From the NCBI RefSeq assembly GCF_050947335.1, contig NW_027473585.1, positions 154,220 to 218,219 of the forward strand: a DNA stretch of 64,000 bases, in the 5' to 3' direction. The stretch's first letter is position 1. Every line of letters begins with the position of its first letter. The DNA is from Megachile rotundata. Lineage: Eukaryota > Arthropoda > Insecta > Hymenoptera > Megachilidae. Position numbers and translations under genes: made by a program. Of this stretch, positions 51,655 to 63,876 are shown in pieces. The notes under the pieces are model-generated. The model was not told the origin of the DNA. It ran no database searches and was given only the letters and a program-made list of their open reading frames with translations.

Positions 51655-54600
51655 CGTTCGAAAATGAGCAAAATTCGTTCAAAACGAGCAAAATTCGTGC
51701 AAAACGAGCAAAATTGTTCATTGTGGTGTTGAATTGTGCTCAGATAGGATAACTCAACATAACTAGATAGTACAGAGTCGAATTACAGCGGACATGTGCG
51801 AATTAGAGGCTGAATCGTTCGAAAATCAGCATAATTCGTGGAAAACGAGCAAAATTGTTCATTGTGGTGTTGAATTGTGCTCAGATAGGATAACTTAACA
51901 TAACTAGATAGTACAGAGTCGAATTACAGCGGATATGTGCGAATTAGAGGCTGAATCGTGCGAAAATGAGCATAATTCGTGCAAAACGAGCAAAATTGTT
52001 CGTTGTGGTGTTGAATTGTGCTCAGTTACTATAACTTAACATGACTAGATAGTACAGAGTCGAATTACAGCGGATATGTGCGAATTAGAGGCTGAATCGT
52101 GCGAAAATGAGCATAATTCGTGCAAAACGAGCAAAATTGTTCGTTGTGGTGTTGAATTGTGCTCAGATAGGATAACTTAACATAACTAGATAGTACAGAG
52201 TCGAATTACAGCGGATATGTGCGAATTAGAGGCTGAATCGTGCGAAAATGAGCATAATTCGTTCAAAACGATCAAAATTGTTCATTGTGGTGTTGAATTG
52301 TGCTCAGTTACGATAACTTAACATGACTAGATAGTACAGAGTCGAATTACAGCGGATATGTGCGAATTAGAGGCTGAATCGTGCGAAAATGAGCATAATT
52401 CGTGCAAAACGAGCAAAATTGTTCATTGTGGTGTCGAATTGTGCTCAGATAGGATAACTTAACATAACTATATAGTACAGAGTCGAATTACAGCGGATAT
52501 GTGCGAATTAGAGGCTGAATCGTGCGAAAATGAGCATAATTCGTGCAAAACGAGCAAAATTGTTCATTGTGGTGTGGAATTGTGCTCAGATAGGATAACA
52601 TAACATAACTAGATAGTACAGAGTCTAATTACAGCGGATATGTGCGAATTAGAGGCTGAATCGTGCGAAAATGAGCATAATTCGTGCAAAACGAGCAAAA
52701 TTGTTCATTGTGGTGTTAAATTGTGCTCAGATAGGATAACTTAACATAACTAGATAGTACAGAGTCGAATTACAGCGGATATGTGCGAATTAGAGGCTGA
52801 ATCGTGCGAAAATGAGCATAATTCGTGCAAAACGAGCAAAATTGTTCATTGTGGTGTTGAATTGTGCTCAGATAGGATAACTTAACATAACTAGATAGTA
52901 CAGAGACGAATTACAGCGGATATGTGCGAATTAGAGGCTGAATCGTGCGAAAATGAGCATAATTCGTTCAAAACGATCAAAATTGTTCATTGTGGTGTTG
53001 AATTGTGCTCAGTTACGATAACTTAACATGACTAGATAGTACAGAGTCGAATTACAGCGGATATGTGCGAATTAGAGGCTGAATCGTGCGAAAATGAGCG
53101 TAACTCGTTCAAAACGAGCAAAATTGTTCATTGTGGTGTTGAATTGTGCTCAGATAGGATAACTTAACATAACTAGATAGTACAGAGTCGAATTACAGCG
53201 GATATGTGCGAATTAGAGGCTGAATCGTGCGAAAATGAGCATAATTCGTTCAAAACGAGCAAAATTGTTCGTTGTGGTGTTGAATTGTGCTCAGATAGGA
53301 TAACTTAACATAACTAGATAGTACAGAGTCGAATTACAGCGGATATCTGCGAATTAGAGGCTGAATCGTTCGAAAATGAGCAAAATTCGTTCAAAGCGAG
53401 CAAAATTCGTGCAAAACGAGCAAAATTGTTCATTGTGGTGTTGAATTGTGCTCAGATAGGATAACTTAACATAACTAGATAGTACAGAGTCGAATTACTG
53501 CGGATATGTGCGAATTAGAGGCTGAATCGTTCGAAAATGAGCAAAATTCGTTCAAAACGAGCAAAATTCGTGCAGAACGAGCAAAATTGTTCGTTGTGGT
53601 GTTAAATTGTGCTCAGATAGGATAACTTAACATAACTAGATAGTACAGAGTCGAATTACAGCGGATATGTGCGAATTAGAGGCTGAATCGTGCGAAAATG
53701 AGCATAATTCGTTCAAAACGATCAAAATTGTTCATTGTGGTGTTGAATTGTGCTCAGTTACGATAACTTAACATGACTAGATAGTACAGAGTCGAATTAT
53801 AGCGGATATGTGCGAATTAGAGGCTGAATCGTGCGAAAATGAGCATAATTCGTGCAAAACGAGCAAAATTGTTCATTGTGGTGTCGAATTGTGCTCAGAT
53901 AGGATAACTTAACATAACTAGATAGTACAGAGTCGAATTACAGCGGATATGTGCGAATTAGAGGCTGAATCGTACGAAAATGAGCATAATTCGTTCAAAA
54001 CGATCAAAATTGTTCATTGTGGTGTTGAATTGTGCTCAGTTACGATAACTTAACATGACTAGATAGTACAGAGTCGAATTACAGCGGATATGTGCGAATT
54101 AGAGGCTGAATCGTGCGAAAATGAGCATAATTCGTGCAAAACGAGCAAAATTGTTCGTTGTGGTGTTGAATTGTGCTCAGATAGGATAACTTAACATGAC
54201 TAGATAGTACAGAGTCGAATTACAGCGGATATGTGCGAATTAGAGGCTGAATCGTGCGAAAATGAGCATAATTCGTGCAAAACGAGCAAAATTGTTCGTT
54301 GTGGTGTTGAATTGTGCTCAGATAGGATAACTTAACATAACTAGATAGTACAGAGTCGAATTACAGCGGATATGTGCGAATTAGAGGCTGAATCGTGCGA
54401 AAATGAGCATAATTCGTGCAAAACGAGCAAAATTGTTCATTGTGGTGTTGAATTGTGCTCAGATAGGATAACTTAACATAACTAGATAGTACAGAGACGA
54501 ATTTCAGCGGATATGTGCGAATTAGAGGCTGAATCGTGCGAAAATGAGCATAATTCGTTCAAAACGATCAAAATTGTTCATTGTGGTGTTGAATTGTGCT

Positions 54601-55520
54601 CAGTTACGATAACTTAACATGACTAGATAGTACAGAGTCGAATTACAGCGGATATGTGCGAATTAGAGGCTGAATCGTTCGAAAATGAGCGTAACTCGTT
54701 CAAAACGAGCAAAATTGTTCATTGTGGTGTTGAATTGTGCTCAGATAGGATAACTTAACATAACTAGATAGTACAGAGTCGAATTACAGCGGATATGTGC
54801 GAATTAGAGGCTGAACCGTGCGAAAATGAGCATAATTCGTTCAAAACGAGCAAAATTGTTCGTTGTGGTGTTGAATTGTGCTCAGATAGGATAACTTAAC
54901 ATAACTAGATAGTACAGAGTCGAATTACTGCGGATATGTGCGAATTAGAGGCTGAATCGTTCGAAAATGAGCAAAATTCGTTCAAAACGAGCAAAATTCG
55001 TGCAGAACGAGCAAAATTGTTCGTAGTGGTGTTGAATTGTGCTCAGATAGGATAACGTAACATAACTAGATAGTACAGAGTCGAATTACAGCGGATATGT
55101 GCGAATTAGAGGCTGAATCGTGCGAAAATGAGCATAATTCGTTCAAAACGAGCAAAATTGTTCATTGTGGTTTTGAATTGTGCTCAGATAGGATAACTTA
55201 ACATAACTAGATAGTACAGAGTCGAATTACAGCGGATATGTGCGAATTAGAGGCTGAATCGTGCGAAAATGAGCATAATTCGTTCAAAACGAGCAAAATT
55301 GTTCGTTGTGGTGTTGAATTGTGCTCAGATAGGATAACTTAACATAACTAGATAGTACAGAGTCGAATTACAGCGGATATGTGCGAATTAGAGGCTGAAT
55401 CGTTCGAAAATGAGCAAAATTCGTTCAAAACGAGCAAAATTCGTGCAAAACGAGCAAAATTGTTCATTGTGGTGTTGAATTGTGCTCAGATAGGATAACT
55501 TAACATAACTAGATAGTACA
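51655..55520 (+). repeat. Macro-repeat copy gamma, truncated at about 3.9 kb
   Basis: It agrees with copy beta at offset 8841 from the long monomer at 51655 (ACTATATAGT at 52467, TGTTAAATTG, TTCAAAGCGAGC at 53390, CGAATTTCAG at 54498). Agreement ends after the long monomer at 55401, where ATTGTAGCGG appears at about 55520 in place of TACTGCGG. The terminal HOR series takes over from there. Confidence 0.87.
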
Positions 55521-55720
55521 GAGTCGAATTGTAGCGGATATGTGCGAATTAGAGTCTGAATCGTGCGAAAATGAGCCTAATTCGTGCAAAACGAGCAAAA
55601 TTGTTCATTGTGGTGTTGAATTGTGCTCAGATAGGATAACTTAACATAACTAGATAGTACAGAGTCGAATTACAGCGGATATGTGCGAATTAGAGGCTGA
55701 ATCGTTCGAAAATGAGCAAA

Positions 55721-55737
55721 ATTCGTTCAAAACGGGC
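55721..55737 (+). other. CENP-B-box-like motif, full core match (terminal subtype)
   Basis: First perfect core of the terminal HOR. Like the other six there, it is followed by AAAACTG instead of the AAAATTG found after the perfect cores of the left half. Confidence 0.6.
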
Positions 55738-56465
55738 AAAACTGTTCATTGTGGTGTTGAATTGTGCTCAGATAGGATAACTTAACATAACTAGATAGTA
55801 CAGAGTCGAATTACAGCGGATATCTGCGAATTAGAGGCTGAATCGTTCGAAAATGAGCAAAATTCGTTCAAAACGAGCAAAATTCGTGCAAAACGAGCAA
55901 AATTGTTCATTGTGGTGTTGAATTGTGCTCAGATAGGATAACTTAACATAACTAGATAGTACAGAGTCGAATTACTGCGGATATGTGCGAATTAGAGGCT
56001 GAATCGTTCGAAAATGAGCAAAATTCGTTCAAAACGAGCAAAATTCGTGCAGAACGAGCAAAATTGTTCGTTGTGGTGTTGAATTGTGCTCAGATAGGAT
56101 AACTTAACATAACTAGATAGTACAGAGTCGAATTACAGCGGATATGTGCGAATTAGAGGCTGAATCGTGCGAAAATGAGCATAATTCGTTCAAAACGATC
56201 AAAATTGTTCATTGTGGTGTTGAATTGTGCTCAGTTACGATAACTTAACATGACTAGATAGTACAGAGTCGAATTACAGCGGATATGTGCGAATTAGAGG
56301 CTGAATCGTGCGAAAATGAGCCTAATTCGTGCAAAACGAGCAAAATTGTTCATTGTGGTGTTGAATTGTGCTCAGATAGGATAACTTAACATAACTAGAT
56401 AGTACAGAGTCGAATTACAGCGGATATGTGCGAATTAGAGGCTGAATCGTTCGAAAATGAGCAAA

Positions 56466-56482
56466 ATTCGTTCAAAACGGGC
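56466..56482 (+). other. CENP-B-box-like motif, full core match (terminal subtype)
   Basis: Copy in the monomer starting at 56448, followed by AAAACTG. It sits two monomers after a TTACG-class monomer. Confidence 0.6.
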
Positions 56483-57935
56483 AAAACTGTTCATTGTGGT
56501 GTTGAATTGTGCTCAGATAGGATAACTTAACATAACTAGATAGTACAGAGTCGAATTACAGCGGATATCTGCGAATTAGAGGCTGAATCGTTCGAAAATG
56601 AGCAAAATTCGTTCAAAACGAGCAAAATTCGTGCAAAACGAGCAAAATTGTTCATTGTGGTGTTGAATTGTGCTCAGATAGGATAACTTAACATAACTAG
56701 ATAGTACAGAGTCGAATTACTGCGGATATGTGCGAATTAGAGGCTGAATCGTTCGAAAATGAGCAAAATTCGTTCAAAACGAGCAAAATTCGTGCAGAAC
56801 GAGCAAAATTGTTCGTTGTGGTGTTGAATTGTGCTCAGATAGGATAACTTAACATAACTAGATAGTACAGAGTCGAATTACAGCGGATATGTGCGAATTA
56901 GAGGCTGAATCGTGCGAAAATGAGCATAATTCGTTCAAAACGATCAAAATTGTTCATTGTGGTGTTGAATTGTGCTCAGTTACGATAACTTAACATGACT
57001 AGATAGTACAGAGTCGAATTACAGCGGATATGTGCGAATTAGAGGCTGAATCGTGCGAAAATGAGCGTAACTCGTTCAAAACGAGCAAAATTGTTCATTG
57101 TGGTGTTGAATTGTGCTCAGATAGGATAACTTAACATAACTAGATAGTACAGAGTCGAATTACAGCGGATATGTGCGAATTAGAGGCTGAATCGTGCGAA
57201 AATGAGCATAATTCGTTCAAAACGAGCAAAATTGTTCGTTGTGGTGTTGAATTGTGCTCAGATAGGATAACTTAACATAACTAGATAGTACAGAGTCGAA
57301 TTACAGCGGATATGTGCGAATTAGAGGCTGAATCGTGCGAAAATGAGCGTAACTCGTTCAAAACGAGCAAAATTGTTCATTGTGGTGTTGAATTGTGCTC
57401 AGATAGGATAACTTAACATAACTAGATAGTACAGAGTCGAATTACAGCGGATATGTGCGAATTAGAGGCTGAACCGTGCGAAAATGAGCATAATTCGTTC
57501 AAAACGAGCAAAATTGTTCGTTGTGGTGTTGAATTGTGCTCAGATAGGATAACTTAACATAACTAGATAGTACAGAGTCGAATTACAGCGGATATGTGCG
57601 AATTAGAGGCTGAATCGTTCGAAAATGAGCAAAATTCGTTCAAAACGAGCAGAATTCGTGCAAAACGAGAAAAATTGTTCATTGTGGTGTTGAATTGTGC
57701 TCAGATAGGATAACTTAACATAACTAGATAGTACAGAGTCGAATTGTAGCGGATATGTGCGAATTAGAGTCTGAATCGTGCGAAAATGAGCCTAATTCGT
57801 GCAAAACGAGCAAAATTGTTCATTGTGGTGTTGAATTGTGCTCAGATAGGATAACTTAACATAACTAGATAGTACAGAGTCGAATTACAGCGGATATGTG
57901 CGAATTAGAGGCTGAATCGTGCGAAAATGAGCAAA

Positions 57936-57952
57936 ATTCGTTCAAAACGGGC
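57936..57952 (+). other. CENP-B-box-like motif, full core match (terminal subtype)
   Basis: Copy in the monomer starting at 57918, directly before the ATCTGCG long monomer at 58059. Confidence 0.6.
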
Positions 57953-58398
57953 AAAACTGTTCATTGTGGTGTTGAATTGTGCTCAGATAGGATAACTTAA
58001 CATAACTAGATAGTACAGAGTCGAATTACAGCGGATATCTGCGAATTAGAGGCTGAATCGTTCGAAAATGAGCAAAATTCGTTCAAAACGAGCAAAATTC
58101 GTGCAAAACGAGCAAAATTGTTCATTGTGGTGTTGAATTGTGCTCAGATAGGATAACTTAACATAACTAGATAGTACAGAGTCGAATTACTGCGGATATG
58201 TGCGAATTAGAGGCTGAATCGTTCGAAAATGAGCAAAATTCGTTCAAAACGAGCAAAATTCGTGCAGAACGAGCAAAATTGTTCGTTGTGGTGTTGAATT
58301 GTGCTCAGATAGGATAACTTAACATAACTAGATAGTACAGAGTCGAATTACAGCGGATATGTGCGAATTAGAGGCTGAATCGTGCGAAAATGAGCAAA

Positions 58399-58415
58399 AT
58401 TCGTTCAAAACGGGC
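58399..58415 (+). other. CENP-B-box-like motif, full core match (terminal subtype)
   Basis: Copy in the monomer starting at 58381, the only short monomer between two pairs of long monomers. Confidence 0.6.
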
Positions 58416-60049
58416 AAAACTGTTCATTGTGGTGTTGAATTGTGCTCAGATAGGATAACTTAACATAACTAGATAGTACAGAGTCGAATTACAGCGGATA
58501 TCTGCGAATTAGAGGCTGAATCGTTCGAAAATGAGCAAAATTCGTTCAAAACGAGCAAAATTCGTGCAAAACGAGCAAAATTGTTCATTGTGGTGTTGAA
58601 TTGTGCTCAGATAGGATAACTTAACATAACTAGATAGTACAGAGTCGAATTACTGCGGATATGTGCGAATTAGAGGCTGAATCGTTCGAAAATGAGCAAA
58701 ATTCGTTCAAAACGAGCAAAATTCGTGCAGAACGAGCAAAATTGTTCGTTGTGGTGTTGAATTGTGCTCAGATAGGATAACTTAACATAACTAGATAGTA
58801 CAGAGTCGAATTACAGCGGATATGTGCGAATTAGAGGCTGAATCGTTCGAAAATGAGCAAAATTCGTTCAAAACGAGCAAAATTCGTGCAAAACGAGCAA
58901 AATTGTTCATTGTGGTATTGAATTGTGCTCAGATACGATAACTTAACATAACTAGATAGTACAGAGTCGAATTGCAGGGGATATGTGCGAATTAGAGGCT
59001 GAATCGTGCGAAAATGAGCCTAATTCATGCAAAACGAGCAAAATTGTTCATTGTGGTGTTGAATTGTGCTCAGTTACGATAACTTAACATGACTAGATAG
59101 TACAGAGTCGAATTACAGCGGATATGTGCGAATTAGAGGCTGAATCGTTCGAAAATGAGCAAAATTCGTTCAAAACGAGCAAAATTCGTGCAGAACGAGC
59201 AAAATTGTTCGTTGTGGTGTTGAATTGTGCTCAGTTACGATAACTTAACATGACTAGATAGTACAGAGTCGAATTACAGCGGATATGTGCGAATTAGAGG
59301 CTGAATCGTGCGAAAATGAGCGTAACTCGTTCAAAACGAGCAAAATTGTTCATTGTGGTGTTGAATTGTGCTCAGATAGGATAACTTAACATAACTAGAT
59401 AGTACAGAGTCGAATTACAGCGGATATGTGCGAATTAGAGGCTGAATCGTGCGAAAATGAGCATAATTCGTTCAAAACGAGCAAAATTGTTCGTTGTGGT
59501 GTTGAATTGTGCTCAGATAGGATAACTTAACATAACTAGATAGTACAGAGTCGAATTACAGCGGATATGTGCGAATTAGAGGCTGAATCGTGCGAAAATG
59601 AGCGTAACTCGTTCAAAACGAGCAAAATTGTTCATTGTGGTGTTGAATTGTGCTCAGATAGGATAACTTAACATAACTAGATAGTACAGAGTCGAATTAC
59701 AGCGGATATGTGCGAATTAGAGGCTGAATCGTTCGAAAATGAGCAAAATTCGTTCAAAACGAGCAGAATTCGTGCAAAACGAGAAAAATTGTTCATTGTG
59801 GTGTTGAATTGTGCTCAGATAGGATAACTTAACATAACTAGATAGTACAGAGTCGAATTGTAGCGGATATGTGCGAATTAGAGTCTGAATCGTGCGAAAA
59901 TGAGCCTAATTCGTGCAAAACGAGCAAAATTGTTCATTGTGGTGTTGAATTGTGCTCAGATAGGATAACTTAACATAACTAGATAGTACAGAGTCGAATT
60001 ACAGCGGATATGTGCGAATTAGAGGCTGAATCGTGCGAAAATGAGCAAA

Positions 60050-60066
60050 ATTCGTTCAAAACGGGC
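60050..60066 (+). other. CENP-B-box-like motif, full core match (terminal subtype)
   Basis: Copy in the monomer starting at 60032, 2114 bp after the copy at 57936, in step with the HOR. Confidence 0.6.
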
Positions 60067-61519
60067 AAAACTGTTCATTGTGGTGTTGAATTGTGCTCAG
60101 ATAGGATAACTTAACATAACTAGATAGTACAGAGTCGAATTACAGCGGATATCTGCGAATTAGAGGCTGAATCGTTCGAAAATGAGCAAAATTCGTTCAA
60201 AACGAGCAAAATTCGTGCAAAACGAGCAAAATTGTTCATTGTGGTGTTGAATTGTGCTCAGATAGGATAACTTAACATAACTAGATAGTACAGAGTCGAA
60301 TTACTGCGGATATGTGCGAATTAGAGGCTGAATCGTTCGAAAATGAGCAAAATTCGTTCAAAACGAGCAAAATTCGTGCAGAACGAGCAAAATTGTTCGT
60401 TGTGGTGTTGAATTGTGCTCAGATAGGATAACTTAACATAACTAGATAGTACAGAGTCGAATTACAGCGGATATGTGCGAATTAGAGGCTGAATCGTGCG
60501 AAAATGAGCATAATTCGTTCAAAACGATCAAAATTGTTCATTGTGGTGTTGAATTGTGCTCAGTTACGATAACTTAACATGACTAGATAGTACAGAGTCG
60601 AATTACAGCGGATATGTGCGAATTAGAGGCTGAATCGTGCGAAAATGAGCGTAACTCGTTCAAAACGAGCAAAATTGTTCATTGTGGTGTTGAATTGTGC
60701 TCAGATAGGATAACTTAACATAACTAGATAGTACAGAGTCGAATTACAGCGGATATGTGCGAATTAGAGGCTGAATCGTGCGAAAATGAGCATAATTCGT
60801 TCAAAACGAGCAAAATTGTTCGTTGTGGTGTTGAATTGTGCTCAGATAGGATAACTTAACATAACTAGATAGTACAGAGTCGAATTACAGCGGATATGTG
60901 CGAATTAGAGGCTGAATCGTGCGAAAATGAGCGTAACTCGTTCAAAACGAGCAAAATTGTTCATTGTGGTGTTGAATTGTGCTCAGATAGGATAACTTAA
61001 CATAACTAGATAGTACAGAGTCGAATTACAGCGGATATGTGCGAATTAGAGGCTGAACCGTGCGAAAATGAGCATAATTCGTTCAAAACGAGCAAAATTG
61101 TTCGTTGTGGTGTTGAATTGTGCTCAGATAGGATAACTTAACATAACTAGATAGTACAGAGTCGAATTACAGCGGATATGTGCGAATTAGAGGCTGAATC
61201 GTTCGAAAATGAGCAAAATTCGTTCAAAACGAGCAGAATTCGTGCAAAACGAGAAAAATTGTTCATTGTGGTGTTGAATTGTGCTCAGATAGGATAACTT
61301 AACATAACTAGATAGTACAGAGTCGAATTGTAGCGGATATGTGCGAATTAGAGTCTGAATCGTGCGAAAATGAGCCTAATTCGTGCAAAACGAGCAAAAT
61401 TGTTCATTGTGGTGTTGAATTGTGCTCAGATAGGATAACTTAACATAACTAGATAGTACAGAGTCGAATTACAGCGGATATGTGCGAATTAGAGGCTGAA
61501 TCGTGCGAAAATGTGCAAA

Positions 61520-61536
61520 ATTCGTTCAAAACGGGC
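61520..61536 (+). other. CENP-B-box-like motif, full core match (terminal subtype)
   Basis: Copy in the monomer starting at 61502, 1470 bp after the previous one. This monomer has the private change AAAATGTGC. Confidence 0.6.
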
Positions 61537-63753
61537 AAAACTGTTCATTGTGGTGTTGAATTGTGCTCAGATAGGATAACTTAACATAACTAGATAGTAC
61601 AGAGTCGAATTACAGCGGATATCTGCGAATTAGAGGCTGAATCGTTCGAAAATGAGCAAAATTCGTTCAAAACGAGCAAAATTCGTGCAAAACGAGCAAA
61701 ATTGTTCATTGTGGTGTTGAATTGTGCTCAGATAGGATAACTTAACATAACTAGATAGTACAGAGTCGAATTACTGCGGATATGTGCGAATTAGAGGCTG
61801 AATCGTTCGAAAATGAGCAAAATTCGTTCAAAACGAGCAAAATTCGTGCAGAACGAGCAAAATTGTTCGTTGTGGTGTTGAATTGTGCTCAGATAGGATA
61901 ACTTAACATAACTAGATAGTACAGAGTCGAATTACAGCGGATATGTGCGAATTAGAGGCTGAATCGGGCGAAAATGAGCATAATTCGTTCAAAACGATCA
62001 AAATTGTTCATTGTGGTGTTGAATTGTGCTCAGTTACGATAACTTAACATGACTAGATAGTACAGAGTCGAATTACAGCGGATATGTGCGAATTAGAGGC
62101 TGAATCGTGCGAAAATGAGCAAAATTCGTTCAAAACGAGCAAAATTCGTGCAGAACGAGCAAAATTGTTCGTTGTGGTTTTGAATTGTGCTCAGATAGGA
62201 TAACTTAACATAACTAGATAGTACAGAGTCGAATTACAGCGGATATGTGCGAATTAGAGGCTGAATCGTTCGAAAATGAGCAAAATTCGTTCAAAACGAG
62301 CAAAATTCGTGCAAAACGAGCAAAATTGTTCATTGTGGTATTGAATTGTGCTCAGATACGATAACTTAACATAACTAGATAGTACAGAGTCGAATTGCAG
62401 GGGATATGTGCGAATTAGAGGCTGAATCGTGCGAAAATGAGCCTAATTCGTGCAAAACGAGCAAAATTGTTCATTGTGGTGTTGAATTGTGCTCAGTTAC
62501 GATAACTTAACATGACTAGATAGTACAGAGTCGAATTACAGCGGATATGTGCGAATTAGAGGCTGAATCGTTCGAAAATGAGCAAAATTCGTTCAAAACG
62601 AGCAAAATTCGTGCAGAACGAGCAAAATTGTTCGTTGTGGTGTTGAATTGTGCTCAGTTACGATAACTTAACATGACTAGATAGTACAGAGTCGAATTAC
62701 AGCGGATATGTGCGAATTAGAGGCTGAATCGTGCGAAAATGAGCGTAACTCGTTCAAAACGAGCAAAACTGTTCATTGTGGTGTTGAATTGTGCTCAGAT
62801 AGGATAACTTAACATAACTAGATAGTACAGAGTCGAATTACAGCGGATATGTGCGAATTAGAGGCTGAATCGTGCGAAAATGAGCATAATTCGTTCAAAA
62901 CGAGCAAAATTGTTCATTGTGGTGTTGAATTGTGCTCAGTTACGATAACTTAACATGACTAGATAGTACAGAGTCGAATTACAGCGGATATGTGCGAATT
63001 AGAGGCTGAATCGTGCGAAAATGAGCGTAACTCGTTCAAAACGAGCAAAATTGTTCATTGTGGTGTTGAATTGTGCTCAGATAGGATAACTTAACATAAC
63101 TAGATAGTACAGAGTCGAATTACAGCGGATATGTGCGAATTAGAGGCTGAATCGTGCGAAAATGAGCATAATTCGTTCAAAACGAGCAAAATTGTTCGTT
63201 GTGGTGTTGAATTGTGCTCAGATAGGATAACTTAACATAACTAGATAGTACAGAGTCGAATTACAGCGGATATGTGCGAATTAGAGGCTGAATCGTGCGA
63301 AAATGAGCGTAACTCGTTCAAAACGAGCAAAATTGTTCATTGTGGTGTTGAATTGTGCTCAGATAGGATAACTTAACATAACTAGATAGTACAGAGTCGA
63401 ATTACAGCGGATATGTGCGAATTAGAGGCTGAATCGTTCGAAAATGAGCAAAATTCGTTCAAAACGAGCAGAATTCGTGCAAAACGAGAAAAATTGTTCA
63501 TTGTGGTGTTGAATTGTGCTCAGATAGGATAACTTAACATAACTAGATAGTACAGAGTCGAATTGTAGCGGATATGTGCGAATTAGAGTCTGAATCGTGC
63601 GAAAATGAGCCTAATTCGTGCAAAACGAGCAAAATTGTTCATTGTGGTGTTGAATTGTGCTCAGATAGGATAACTTAACATAACTAGATAGTACAGAGTC
63701 GAATTACAGCGGATATGTGCGAATTAGAGGCTGAATCGTGCGAAATGAGCAAA

Positions 63754-63770
63754 ATTCGTTCAAAACGGGC
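63754..63770 (+). other. CENP-B-box-like motif, full core match (terminal subtype)
   Basis: Copy in the monomer starting at 63737, which has lost one A upstream (CGAAATGAGC). It lies 217 bp before the right edge of the array. Confidence 0.6.
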
Positions 63771-63876
63771 AAAACTGTTCATTGTGGTGTTGAATTGTGC
63801 TCAGATAGGATAACTTAACATAACTAGATAGTACAGAGTCGAATTACAGCGGATATCTGCGAATTAGAGGCTGAAT

